Shown here in pieces: positions 1-12,029 of a stretch of 64,000 nt of DNA. The DNA is taken from assembly GCF_003265705.1 (NCBI RefSeq), contig NW_020313285.1, forward strand, positions 14,682,606 through 14,746,605, given 5' to 3'. The DNA comes from Callorhinus ursinus (lineage: Eukaryota; Chordata; Mammalia; Carnivora; Otariidae). Below the pieces are notes generated by a model, which did not search any database, had not been told where the DNA came from, and worked only from the letters and a program-made list of their open reading frames with translations. The translations under genes and the position numbers were made by a program. Position 1 is the stretch's first letter. Each line of letters starts with the position of its first letter.

Positions 1-80
1 TGTGGCACTGATCTATGCACTAGCCTGATCATATTTGATCACATTCTGCTTTTTTTGTATTGTTCTGTTTTTGTTTTTAC

Positions 81-132
81 CTTTTTTTTTCTTTTTCTTT
101 CTCTTTCTTCTTTCTTTCCCTTTCTTTTCCCC
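81..132 (+). other. pyrimidine-rich tract of L1 5'UTR
   Basis: A run of T and C with almost no purines lies about 100 bases upstream of ORF1. Young carnivoran L1s have such a tract just before ORF1. Here it marks the sequence as L1 5'UTR rather than host flank. Confidence 0.6.
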
Positions 133-234
133 TGGTTTCAGGTCTTTTCTGATTTGTATACAGTATATTTGCTGGGGACATTGTTAACCTGTTAGCATTT
201 TGTTCTCTCATTCATCTATTCTCCTCTGGACAAA

Positions 235-1131
235 ATGACAAGACGAAAGAAATCACCTCAGCAAAAAGAACAAGAGGTAGTACCGTCAGCCAGGGACCTA
301 CTCAATACGGACATTAGTACGATGTCAGACCTAGAGTTCAGAATCATGACTTTAAAGATACCAGCTCGGCTTGAAAAAAGTGTGGAAGTTATTAGAGAAA
401 CCCTTTCTGGAGAAATAAAAGAACTAAAATCTAACCAAGTCAAAATCAAAAAGGCTATTGATGAGGTGCAATAAAAAATGGGGGCACTAACTGCTAGGAT
501 AAATGAGGCAGAAGAGAGAATCAGCACTATAGAAGACCAAATGATGGAAAATAAAGAGGCTGAGAAAAAGAGAGAGAAACAATTACAGGATCACGAGGGC
601 AGAATTCGAGAGATAACTGATATGATAAGACGAAACAACATTAGAATAATTGGGATCCCAGAAGAAGAAGAAAGAGAGAGAGGGGCAGAAGGTATATTGG
701 AGCAAATAATAGCAGAGAACTTCCCTAATGTGAGGAAGGAAACAGGCATCAAAATCCAGGAGGCACAGAGAACCCCTCTCAAAATCAATAAAAATAGGTC
801 AACACCCCGACATCTAATAGTAAAACTTACGAGTCTCAGAGACAAAGAGAAAATCCTGAAAGCAGCTCGGGAGAAGAGATATGTAACCTACAATGGTAGA
901 AATATTAGATTGGCAACAGACCTATCCACAGAGACCTGGCAGGCCAGAAAGGACTGGCATGATATCTTCAGAGCACTAAATGAGAAAAATATGCAGCCAA
1001 GAATACTATATCCAGCTAGGCTCTCATTGAAAATTGAAGGAGAGATAAAAAGCTTCCAGGACAAACAAAAACTAAAGGATTTTGCAAACACGAAACCAGC
1101 CCTCCAAGAAATATTGAGAGGGGTCCTCTAA
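235..1131 (+). pseudogene. L1 ORF1 (nucleic-acid-binding chaperone), split by one stop codon
   Basis: L1 ORF1 proteins form trimers that coat L1 RNA and help target-primed reverse transcription. The reading starts at ATG 235 (MTRRKK, a basic start typical of the family) and stays in one frame to the stop at 1131, 298 codons, close to the usual length. The only lesion is TAA at 472-474 (codon 80). An ATG at 478, two codons later, could in principle restart translation. Heptad-rich, charged coiled-coil sequence occupies about residues 45-125, including ARINEAEERISTIEDQ. The RRM region begins near residue 134 with NNIRIIGIPEEEE, and the C-terminal domain includes RILYPARLSLKIEGEIKSF. The gap to ORF2 is 81 bases, a normal L1 spacing. 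One nonsense change with no frameshift implies recent loss of function. Confidence 0.93.
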
Positions 1132-1212
1132 GCGAAGAGAGAGCCTAAAAGCAGCACAGATCAGAAAGGAACACGGACAATATACAGTAACAGTCAACTT
1201 ACAGCAAATACA

Positions 1213-4200
1213 ATGGCACTAAATTCATACCTTTCAATAGTTACCCTGAATGTAAATGGGCTCAATGCCCCAATCAAAAGACACAGGCTATCAGATTGGA
1301 TTAAAAAACAAGACCCATCAATATGCTGTCTGCAAGAGACTCATTTTAGACCCAAAGACACCCCCAGATTGAAAGTGTGGCGGTGGAAAACCATTTACCA
1401 TGCTAATGGACACCAAAAGGTGTCCATTGCTGGGGTGGCAATCCTTATATCAGACAAATTAGATTTTAAAACAAAGACTGTAATAAGAGATGAGGAAGGA
1501 CACTATATCCTACTTAAAGGGTCTATCCAACAAGAAGATCTAACAATTGTAAATATCTATGCCTCTAACATGGGAGCAGCCAATTATATAAGGCAATTAA
1601 TAACAAAAGCAAAGAAACACATTGACAACAATACAATAATAGTGGGGGACTTTAACACCCCCCTGACTGAAATGGACAGACCATCTAAGCAAAAGATCAA
1701 CAAGGAAATAAAGACTTTAAATGACACACTGGACCAAATGGACTTCACAGACATATTCAGAACATTCCATCCCAAAGCAACGGAATACACATTCTCTCTA
1801 GTGCCCATGGAACTTTCTCCAGAATTGATCACATCCTAGGTCACAAATCAGGTCTCAACCGGTACCAAAAGATTGGGATCATTCCCTGCATATTGTCAGA
1901 CCACAATGCTTTGAAACTAGAACTCTATCACAAGAGGAAAGTTGGAAAGAACTCAAATACATGGAGGCTAAAGAGCATCACACTAAAGAATGAATGGGTC
2001 AACCAGGAAATTAAAGAAGAATTAAAAAAAATTCATGGAAAGCAATGAAAATGAAAACACAACTGTTCAAAATCTTTGGGATACAGCAAAGGCAGTCCTG
2101 AGAGGAAAGTATATAGCAATACAAGCCTTTCTCAAGAAACAAGAAAGGTCTCAAATACACAACCTAACCCTACACCTAAAGGAGCTGGAGAAAGAACAGC
2201 AAATAAAGCCTAAACCCAGCAGGAGAAGAGAAATGATCAAGATCAGAGCAGAAATCAATGAACTAGAAACCAAAAGAACAGTAGAACAGATCAATGAAAC
2301 TAGGAGCTTGTTCTTTGAAAGAATTAACAAGATTGATAAACCCTGGCCAGACTGATCAAAAAGGAAAGAGAAATGACCCAAATCAACAAAATCATGAATG
2401 AAAGAGGAGCGATCACAACCAACACCAAAGAAATACAGACAAGAATAAGAACATATTATGAGCAACTCTATGCCAGCAAATTAGATAACCTGGAAGAAAT
2501 GGGTGCATTCCTAGAGATGTATCAACTACCAAAACTGAACCAGGAAGAAATAGAAAACCTGAACAGACCTATAACCACTAAGGAAATTGAAGCAGTCATC
2601 AAAAATCTCCCAACAAACAAAAGCCCAGGGCGAGATGGCTTCCCAGGGGAATTCTACCAGACATTTAAAGAAGAATTAATACTTATTCTCCTGAAACTGT
2701 TCCAAAAAATAGAAATGGAAGGAAAACTTCCAAACTCATTTTATGAGGCCAGCATTACCTTGATCCCAAAACCAGACAAAGACCCCATCAAAAAGGAGAA
2801 TTACAGACCAATATCCTTGATGAACATGGATGCAAAAATTCTCACCAAAATACTAGCCAGTAGGATCCAACAGTACATTAAAGGATTATGCACCACGACC
2901 AAGTGGGATTTATCCCTGGGCTGCAAGGCTGGTTCAACATCCGCAAATCAATCAACGTGATACAATACATTAACAAAAGAAAGAACAAGAATCATATGAT
3001 CCTCTCAATAGATGCAGAAAAAGCATTTGACAAAGTACAGCATCCTTTCTTGGTCAAAACTCTTCAGAGTATAGGGATAGAGGGTACATACCTCAATATC
3101 ATAAAAGCCATCTACAAAAAACCTACAGCGAATATCATTCTCAATGGGGAAAAGCTGAGAGCTTTTCCCCTAAGGTCAGGAACGCGGCAGGGATGTCCAC
3201 TCTCACCACTGCTATTCAACATAGTATTGGAAGTCCTAACCACAGCAATCAGACAACAAAAAGAAATCAAAGGCATCCAAATCGGCAAAGAGGAAGTCAA
3301 ACTCTCACTCTTTGCAGATGATATGATACTGTATGTGGAAAACCCAAAAGACTCCACCCCAAAACTGCTAGAACTCATACAGGAATTCAGTCAAGTAGCA
3401 GGATATAAAATCAATGCACAGATATCAGTGGCATTCCTATACACCAACAACAAGACAGAAGAGAGACAATTCAAGGAGTCGATCCCATTTACAATTGCAC
3501 CCAAAACCATAAGATACCTAGGAATAAATTGAACCAAAGAGGCAAAGAATCTGTACTCAGAAAACTATAAAATACTCATGAAAGAAATTGAAGAAGACAC
3601 AAAGAAATGGAAAAACGTTCCATGCTCATGGATTGGGAGAACCAACATTGTGAAGATGTCAATGCTACCTCGAGCAATCTACACATTCAATGCAATCCCC
3701 ATCAAAATACCATCCACTTTTTTCAAAGAAATGGAACAAATAATCCTAAAATTTGTATGGAACCAGAAGAGACCCCGAATAGCCAGAGGAATATTGAAAA
3801 AGAAAAGCAAAGCAGGCGGCCTCACAATTCCGGACTTCCAGCTCTATGACAAAGCTGTCATCATCAAGACAGTATGGTACTGGCACAAAAACAGACACAT
3901 AGATCAATGGAACAGAATCGAGAGCCCAGAAATGGACCCTCAACTCTATGGTCAAGTTATCTTTGACAAAGCAGGAAAGAATGTCCAATGGAAAAAAGAC
4001 AGTCTCTTCAACAAATGGTGTTGGGAAAATTGGACAGCCACATACAGAAGAATGAAACTGGACCATTTCCTTACACCACACACAAAAATAGACTCCAAAT
4101 GGTTGAAAGACCTAAACGTGAGACAGGAGTCCATCAAAATCCTAAAGGAGAACACAGGTAGCAACCTCTTCGACCTCAGCCGCAGTAACTTCTTCCTAGA

Positions 4201-5030
4201 AACATCACCAAAGGCAAAGGAAGCAAGGTCAAAAATGACCTATTGGGATTTCATCAAGATAAAAAGCTTTTGCACAGCAAAAGAAACAGTCCACAAAACC
4301 AAAAGACAACCGACAGAATGGGAGAAAATATTTGCAAATGACATCAGATAAAGAGCTATTATCCAAGATCTCTAAAGAACTTATCAAACTCAACACCCAA
4401 AGAACAAATAATCCAATCAAGAAATGGGCAGAAGACATGAACAGACATTTTTCCAAAGAAGACATCCAAATGGCCAACAGACACATGAAAAAGTGCTCGA
4501 CATTGCTTGGCATCAGGGAAATCCAAAACAAAACCTCAATGAGATACCACCTCACACCAGTCAGAATGGCTAAAATTAACAAGTCAGGAAACGACAGATA
4601 TTGGCGGGGATGCGGAGAAAGGGGAACCCTCCTACACTGTTGGTGGGAATGCAAGCTGGTACAACCACTCTGGAAAACAGTATGGAGGTTCCTCAAACAG
4701 TTGAAAATAGAGCTACCATACGATCTAACAATTGCACTACTGGGTATTTACCTCAAACACACAAATGTAGGGATCTTAAGGGGTACGTGCACCCCAATGT
4801 TTATAGCAGCAATGTCCACAATAGCCAAACTGTGGAAAGAGCCATGATGTCCATCGACAGATGAATGGATAAAGAAGAAGTGGTATATATACACAATGGA
4901 ATATTATGCAGCCATCAAAAGGAATGAGATCTTGCCATTTGCAACGACGTGGATGGAACTGGAGGGTGTTATGCTGAGTGAAACAAATCAATCAGAGAAA
5001 GACATGTATCATATGACCTCACTGATATGA
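1213..5030 (+). pseudogene. L1 ORF2 (endonuclease and reverse transcriptase), frameshifted
   Basis: ORF2 protein nicks genomic DNA and copies RNA at the nick. The APE-type endonuclease starts at 1213 with NVNGLN and QETH, then GDFN at 1645-1656 and SDHN at 1896-1907. The reverse transcriptase follows, with [12 protein letters not shown] in the fingers region and the catalytic FADD at 3311-3322. The C-terminal segment includes [26 protein letters not shown]. The frame changes near 1800-1820, in the A-run at 2023-2031, near 2340, near 2882 (one A fewer than in the copy at 52424) and near 4340. In-frame stops are TGA 3530-3532 and TGA 4845-4847. The natural stop is TGA 5028-5030. All domains are present, so the lesions are small and post-insertional or inherited from a defective source. 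It is not functional as it stands. Confidence 0.95.
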
Positions 5031-5492
5031 GGACTTCTTAATCTCAGGAAACAAACTGAGTGTTGCTGAGTGTTGGGGGGTGGGAGGGATGGGGTGGCTG
5101 GGTGATAGACATTGGGTAGGGTATGTGCTATGGTGAGCGCTGTGAATTGTGCAAGACTGTTGAATCACAGATCTGTACTTCTGAAACGAATAATGCAACA
5201 TATGTTAAGAAAAAAGAAAAAGAAGAAGATAGCAGGAGGGAAAGAATGAAGCGGAGTAAGTCAGAGGGGTAGATGAACCAAGAGAGACGATGGACTCTGA
5301 AAAACAAACTGAGGGTTCTAGAGGGGAGGAGGGTAGGGGGATGGGTTAGCCTGGTGATGGGTATTCAAGAGGGCACGTTCTGCATGGAGCACTGGGTGTT
5401 ATGCACAAACAATGAATCATGGAACACTACATCAAAAACTAATAATGTAATATATGGTGATTAACATAACAATAAAAAATTTAAAATTTAAA
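5031..5492 (+). other. L1 3'UTR with two related G-rich modules
   Basis: Module A (about 5035-5205) and module B (about 5270-5492) both start with an AAACAAACTGAG-type segment, then a G-rich stretch, then a GGTGATAG/GGTGATGGG-type segment, and end A-rich. An A-rich and purine-rich seam at 5205-5265 separates them. Module B contains a four-run G-quadruplex candidate at 5313-5345. The two look like a tandem duplication of a 3'UTR unit. The copy at 40945-41218 has only module A and the one at 27854-28058 only module B. Confidence 0.75.
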
Positions 5493-6240
5493 TGAAGTGC
5501 AAAGCCCAAAGAGTGGCCAAGACATTCTGAAGGAGGAGACTAATTCAAGAACTTGCCCTGTGAGTTATATCACTCTGAAATTATAATAATCAAGAGAATG
5601 TATATTGGTTCAGGCTGGGATAACATATTAAATATTTTAATGAGTTATGAAATACTGATGCTAATAATCAGAATAGACTTCTAACCAATCAGGATAAAGG
5701 TCTGACAAGTCAGAACAAATAAATGTAGATATGTTGTACCAATCTGGTCAAAAGGATAAACAAATTGGCAAGAGAACAGAATGGAGAAACTAAAAAAAGA
5801 TGTAGTCTTATATGGAAAGTATGTATGGTAGAGGTGTCCTCTCATCACTAAGAAATGAGTAACTGGTTATTAAATGAGATGGAGGTGAGTATTTTTTGAT
5901 ATTGAAAAAAATGCAAAATTCAATTTCCTCTGATTAAGTACATAGAGGCAAAAAATAGCTAACCATTTTAAAAGAGTATAATTAATAATATTTTTCTGTC
6001 ATTAAAATAGACAAGACCATAAAAACAAGAGATAAATTGACTGTATTAAACAAATTATGTTCATCAAAATACAGAATTAAAAAGTCAAAAGGCAAGTAAC
6101 AAACTTGGAGAACTTATTTTCAAAACATAAAACTTACAAAGGATAGGGTCCAGAATATATAATGAAGGGTTAAAAATCAATACAAATAATTGTGTAGGAA
6201 AATGGGTATAAATGTAGACAGATAAATGGTGAATGAATAT

Positions 6241-6422
6241 TTTTTTAAGATTTATTTATTTATTTTGGGGGGAGGGGCAGAGGAAGAGGGAGAGACAGAA
6301 TCTGAAGCAGACTCTGCATTGAGCATGGAACTGATGGGGGCTTGATCTCACAACCCTGAGATCATGACTTAAGCAGAAACCAAGAGTCAGATGCTTAACA
6401 AACTGAGCCACCCAGGCACCAC
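6241..6422 (-). mobile_element. tRNA-derived carnivoran SINE (SINEC type)
   Basis: Reverse-strand copy: the T-rich end lies at 6241 and the head complement (gagccacccaggcacc) at the right. It is flanked by an imperfect duplication, AAATGGTGAATGAATAT at 6224-6240 and AAATGGTGAATAAACAT at 6423-6439. It is inserted in the old L1. Confidence 0.92.
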
Positions 6423-6838
6423 AAATGGTGAATAAACATTGTAAAACTGTGCTAAACCCCAAACTGAAATTTACTAAATGGAGAGTAACAAGTGGTAGAG
6501 ATTATATCCATAAATGGAAACTCCTACATACTGCTGCAGAGCTAATGATACAAACACTGTGGGAGAAATTTTAACATTATTTTGTCTTTGAATGTTTGCA
6601 TTACTTAAAATCCAGCTATTCTGCTCTTAGGCATATACCATAAAGAAGGGGAACCACTAAACCTATACGAAAATGTGGCACTATTTATACTAGTAGCAAA
6701 CCACAAACATCCCAAATGCCCATTGGCAGGAGAATGGATAAATACATTGAGGTATAGGTACTAATGGAATACTATATAAAGAAGGGCTCCAAGAAATTAC
6801 ATACAAACTTAATTTGGCACCAAAAAAGCAAGTCCTTG

Positions 6839-7055
6839 GGGTTCCTGGGTGGCTTATTTGATTAAGCATCTGACTCTTGGTCTCAGCTCAGGGCATGATC
6901 TCAGGGTCATGAGATCGAGCCCCGCTTCTAGCTCCACACTCAGTGCAGAGTCTGCTTGAGATTCTCTCTCTCCTTCTCCCTCTGCCCTTCCCCCTACTTG
7001 TGTGTTCTCTCTCTCTCGAAATAAATAAATAAATAAAATCTTTAAAAAAGAGAGA
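6839..7055 (+). mobile_element. tRNA-derived carnivoran SINE
   Basis: The forward head ggttcctgggtggct and the B-box-like gagatcgagcccc segment are visible, followed by a CT-rich stretch and an AAATAAATAAATAAAATCTTT tail. The target duplication is unclear. It is more diverged than the copies near 62 kb and splits the old L1. Confidence 0.9.
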
Positions 7056-7776
7056 AGAAAAATAAGAAAGGCCTTAAGGAAAGTCCACACATAAAAATAA
7101 ATCTCAGGAACAAACAAAACCAAACAACATATTTTTGGGGGAATACGTATATGTGCAATAAAACTTTATGGAGAAAAAGCAAAAGATTAATAAATGTAGG
7201 ATGTTGTTGAGGGGATGGCAGAATGAGACGAAGTAGGCAGGGAATGCACGGATAGATGCAAAGTGCTGGTCATGTTCTTAGGCCTTAAATTAGTTAGTGG
7301 CATACGGATATCTTTTTTATTTTGTGCTTTCTGACTTAATTATGAGTTATATACATTCTTTTTTATTTCTGAAGTGTTTACTTTTTTACAATCTATAGTA
7401 AAAGAGGAAGTAAAATTACATATGTAGATTTCATTGTATTTCAAATTCTAGATATGCAAATATTAAATATATGACAATCATTAATTGAGACCACACTAAT
7501 TCATTACTTAGGATAATGCAACTTTAAGCACACCAAAGTTCACATGTATACTTTAAGTTATGAAATCATGTATTTAACTATAGCACAATATACAACAGAT
7601 AGAAGGATTTAATAGTTTTAACAATGAACTGTTTTGGGGACCTTAGCAGAATTGTTTCCAAGTTTAATAATGCTATGAACTTAGACAAATCTCATTAAAG
7701 GTAAACTCATAAGTAATCGAGACCCTGGGCTGGTGAAAGGGTGGTAGCAACCTCAGATATTGAAAGAACAGCTTGA

Positions 7777-7940
7777 GGGGAGCCTGAGGGGTCAGTTGAT
7801 TAAGCATCAGACTCCTGATGTCGGCTCAGATCATGTTCTCAGGGTCGTGAGATTGAGCCCCATGTTGGGCTCCGTGCTAAGCGTGGAGCTTAAGATTCTC
7901 TACCCCTCTCCCTCCGCCCCTCCTCCCCTCCCCCCCCAAA
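7777..7940 (+). mobile_element. tRNA-derived carnivoran SINE, diverged
   Basis: The head gggagcctgaggggtcagttg has drifted, and the tail is C-rich then A-rich. It is flanked by AAAGAACAGCTTGA at 7763-7776 and AAAGAGCAGCTTGA at 7941-7954. A 64-codon open frame across it is repeat sequence, not a gene. Confidence 0.88.
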
Positions 7941-7954
7941 AAAGAGCAGCTTGA

Positions 7955-8975
7955 AAATATCAAGTACTTAGAGGGCACACGCCAGGGAGAGAAGATAGGG
8001 AAAGGTATCGCACTTATGTCATCTGTCAGGATGGTCCCGAAGCTGAGGCAGAGGATCCAGCAGATATCACTGTCAAAGAATCTGTGATGCTGACTAGCCA
8101 AAGGGAATGGGATACAACTTCCTGTGTCAAAGGGAACATTTAGGAACATGGGGACTGTCAGTGTAGAATTCAGGTCCAAAAGAGCTGGATGATGATTAAA
8201 CGACTTCTTTCTCATGGGAAGAACACACCAAAAGATTGACAGTTAGTGTCCCTACTCATTTTCTCAGATGTCGGCTCTGATCCTTTCAATTAACCATAAT
8301 GTTTTATGAAGGCCTTCTTTCTCAATTTAAACTTCAGAATTTAGTTGTATTCTTACTTGGCCTATAACAGTTCTATAAATGGCTTTTTTTTTTTAAGACT
8401 TTGCAGCCTGAAGAACCATGTGATTTTTGGCAAATGCTAACTGCTTTATTTATTTACACAGGTAGAAATTGATACAGTTTTCTAACAGCAAGTGATGCTC
8501 CTCTCCTCATTTCGTACCTGCCGTGCTGGTGTGCCTACCAGTTATTGTCTCATCTCAGGAAACAGTGACTGATATATTAGAAAATAGCTTTGACAATAGC
8601 CTACAGCGAAGTGTGTGAAATTGAATTGCTTCTGTAATTTTCTTTTCCTATTCCTTTATTATATGGTATCCAGGAGATGGTGAGGGTAGAAACACTACCA
8701 ATTTCTACTGTTCAGTGATTAATGAACATTAAAGTGAGTCAGTCGTAAAGAGTCAAAATTAAAGTATCTCCATGGTGTAGGCTAATATGAAAATGATAAA
8801 ACATTTTAATCCTTAATGTAAAAATATAATAAATGATATATTTCTGTTGCATTCTAACCATACATAGCCCCCCACCAGAGTATTTGCAAAAACCTGTTTC
8901 TATTTCACAAGAAGACAGAAAACATAAGTATTAGATTTAGTGTACTCTGATTTGATGTACACAATTATAAACAGA
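7955..8975. other. no gene seen
   Basis: This is AT-rich single-copy-looking DNA. I recognise no coding region, RNA gene or repeat family with confidence. Confidence 0.5.
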
Positions 8976-10440
8976 CAAACAAAACCTATTTAGCCAAGCT
9001 AAAACTACTTTTCCAAAACTTGTGGGTTTTGAATGGGGGTTGGCCACAGGAGAAACTGTAAGATTTGGAAGGTAGAAGTGTATCAGCCACTAGCTTCTAA
9101 GGTCATTATATGGTACTGGGTCCCACCATCTGTAGCTAGCACAGACTGCTGTTGATATGCTGGCTTATTTTGTTGGGATGAAGCAGCAACCACTCTGATA
9201 ACCATGAGCACTAAATTTTGCCAAATTTTCTTTGCTCTCAGAGGACATTAGGATTCCCTTATATCCTTCCACAGTGGTGATTTCCTTACAAGAGACAACC
9301 GATCCTCCTAAGGCCTTAACTCCAATGCCTCTGTTCCTCCTAGACCTAAAGCAGGCTCAAGTCCCAGAAGGCCCCAGAGGATAAGAGAAAAAATGTAGTC
9401 TCTGAAGAGTCTCAAACCACGTCAGAACTTCCAAGATTTTGGCATTGCATATTGCTACAAATTTAGGGAACAAATGTGGGAGTGGATCACAAGAACTATT
9501 GAATCAGGGTTATAGAAATATAAAGTTGAACTGAACTGAATTTGTAAATATGGAAGCACTAAGCAGAGATTCTCGATTCAGTGTGCTAACTTGCGCAGCT
9601 GGGAGTGGCTCCGACATTTTCCTTAACTGGTTGACTGAAGGAAACTTGGACCCAAAGTTGGCCCACACTGAAAAAAGTTGAATTGTCCCATGTTATTTGG
9701 TATGCCCTAGAGGGAAGTATCTAAAGGCTTAAGGATATCAGAATTCTAAAGTAGATTTATCATGTGAGTTACGTATACAACTTCTAGCTATTTCTTGCAG
9801 AAGGGTCAGAGAGCACTGTGTCTTCACCACAGTTGTGAGAAATTAACATTAGCATCCTTGAAGGGCTCTGTCATAGCTGTTGTTGTTAGTCAGGAAATGA
9901 CATTGGGAACTGGTATCATCAAACGTAAGGCATGATTTCAGTGGGATGATAGGATCCCGTAGTGCTAGAAGGCAAGCCGTGGCAGGAAGTACCAGAAACC
10001 AGCGGGGCACAGTTACTGTAACAGGCAACAAAGGAGTAAGTTACATGGTTTGATCCACAGAGATTGTTGGTGTTGGCTGATTAATTAAGCTGTCCCTAGA
10101 ACTGAGATATGTGAGGCAAATTATTGAAGTTTTACTATATTTGAATAACCAGTCTCTCATTTGATAAACAGAAGTCTGAACTGAATCCCTTCAGCCACTC
10201 CCCAAACTTAGGCTAATGCAACCACTCAGAGTCTAGGTTCTCTTGAAAAAGGATCCTGCTGTGTTGCCAAAAATGTATGCTATTAACGCTTATATTGTAT
10301 ACAGGATCTGACCCTGCCCTTGGATGACTCGGCCTCTCCAGCCTTGCCTTAATGTGTGTTGGATACTCACTGTCTTTATTTAAAATTTTGATATTTTGTC
10401 CATCACAGATTTTTTTGCGCTAATTTTAATTTTTATAGTA
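8976..10440 (+). other. possible ancient retroviral-type internal sequence
   Basis: Base composition is more balanced than its flanks. Segments around 9240-9420 and 9600-10060 look like decayed internal sequence of an old endogenous retrovirus or MaLR element, full of stops. No catalytic motif is readable, so the call rests on general resemblance only. Unrelated single-copy DNA remains possible. Confidence 0.3.
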
Positions 10441-11390
10441 TTACTGTAAAACACCATCGATCTTGATTACTGAGTTTATTGGCACCTTCTGAAATTCTGG
10501 GTTAGGGACTAGTTCTTAGGGCCTAGTGTCTCAATTCCTGGCCCTCTATTCAGCTCCTGTCCCAGCTTCTCTGCTTCTGGGACAGACACGTGTGCAATTC
10601 TGTAACGCAGGGCACCATCTTTTGAAGATCTCCCATGTGGTTGAGATCAGTGGTGGTGAGAATGGACATGGGTTAAATTCTGACCTTGTGATTGCAGTTT
10701 GTTGCTGTGGGTTCTAGGTTTTAGTTTATCCTCCCTCTCCCCTACTTCACATTGTACTTTTCATCCCCACTTCTGGTCTTGCTGACCTACAGTAACTTCA
10801 GGCCCACTGCTTAGGCTTTTCTGAGTCAGAGAAGCAACCGCTTTTCATAGATTTCCTCACCAGCTCGCACAAAAGCCCTCGTCCTGTATTGCTCACAGCA
10901 GTTCTTTGCTTGAACCCTAACTAACGGACCCTCACCCCCAGAAGGCCTTGTTGCTTTTCCTTGAGACTTTTTCCCTTGGACGTTCTTCAGAACTCCCAGG
11001 ACACTGAATATTTTGGATCCACCCAGATAGTTTGCCAGAACTGTACAGAAATGTTTGAATTTCAGGCTTGTATACTGCTTGAGTTCTTTGCCAGCAGAAT
11101 TCTCAGCTTCCATTTACATAAGCATCTGGCATATCCTCTCTGACTATTCACCAGATGTGACCAGACATATCTGGCTTTCTCTTTCTCAAGCTGTAAACCC
11201 ACACTGCCTAATATTTTACAGGCCTTTGAAATATTCCAATTAATATATAACCTAGGATATGTCCTTCATAGATACTCAGATAGTATACATTCTCTTCTAC
11301 ATATTGCCCCCCATGGCACTTAATGTTGCTTGTTAATGTTTGGTTGGAATCATACTTCTCATGCAAGCATTGTTTTTTTTTTTCCCTAGG
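10441..11390. other. unassigned; possibly LTR-like at 10480-10950
   Basis: 10480-10950 is GC-richer, with short open frames on both strands, and resembles the body of an old LTR. No TG...CA ends or second copy is visible. No coding gene is recognised. Confidence 0.3.
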
Positions 11391-11434
11391 TGAAAGATGT
11401 CTTCCACAAAAACATGATTTTCTAGACTTAACAT

Positions 11435-11905
11435 CTTTATTAATTTCCTAGGGCTGCCTTAACAAAGTGTTACAAGATGAGTGGCTAAAAAAAAAAAAAA
11501 TTCATTGTCTCACAGTTCTATAGGGTAGAAGTTCAAAATCAAGCTGTCATCAGGGCACTGCTCCCCCTGAAATATGTAGGGGAATATTTTCTTCCTTATT
11601 CCTAACTTTTGCTGGTTTACTAGCAAACGTTGGTGTTCCTTGGCTTGTAGCTGCATAATGCCAATCTCTCCCTTTGTCATCATGTGGCGTTCTTCCTCTG
11701 TGTGTGTGTCTTCATAAAGATGTCTTCTCATATGGACACCAGTCATACTGAAGCAGGGGCACACTCTACTCCAGTGTAATCTCATGTGAACTAATTACAT
11801 CTGCCACAACTCAACTCCTGAATATGATCACATCCACTGGGAAGGGTGCAGAACTTGAACATCTTATTTTGGGAGGGGGACACAGATGAACTAACACCAC
11901 TGTCA
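11435..11905 (+). repeat. ancient dispersed mammalian repeat
   Basis: A block starting TTTATTAATTTCCTAGGGCTGCC and continuing through CTCACAGTTCTATAGGGTAGAAG to GTTCCTTGGCTTGTAGCTGCAT is one I recognise as a common old mammalian interspersed repeat, probably LTR/MER type. Its A-run at 11489-11501 is internal. The family cannot be fixed by eye. Confidence 0.55.
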
Positions 11906-12029
11906 GCCTTCTCTGGTGTTACCTTGCCAGTGTTCTTAAAATGTGGTGCTAAATACTAAACAAAATACTCTGAATAAGTTTTGCTCAGAGCAGAATATAT
12001 TGGGATTATTACTTTATTTTGCTATTCGT

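Larger units (their letters stand above)
1..5492 (+). mobile_element. LINE-1, nearly full length, young carnivoran subfamily
   Basis: The order is the end of a 5'UTR with a pyrimidine-rich tract, ORF1, a short inter-ORF spacer, ORF2, a 3'UTR and an A-rich tail near 5470-5492. The element is not 5' truncated within the window; its true 5' end and 5' target duplication lie upstream of base 1. It is very similar to the truncated copy at 52002-55036 over the shared part, with scattered substitutions and 1-2 base indels, so both belong to a recently active family. ORF1 has one nonsense codon, and ORF2 has several frameshifts and two nonsense codons, so this copy cannot now encode its own machinery. 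It lies directly against an older L1 fragment at its 3' side. Confidence 0.95.
5493..7470 (+). mobile_element. ancient L1 (L1M-type) ORF2 3' end and 3'UTR, fragmented
   Basis: Decayed L1 ORF2 signatures appear in order. One is the region around 6050-6230 (copy of the ATGTTCATCAAAATACAGAATT block). Another is the late-ORF2 segment at 6700-6790, where CCCAAATGCCCATTGGCAGGAGAATGGATAA-type sequence and AATGGAATACTATA are recognisable. Many indels and stops show great age. SINEs at 6241-6422 and 6839-7055 interrupt it. The 5' limit is uncertain because 5493-5950 is weakly similar, and the 3' limit is an estimate. Confidence 0.6.
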
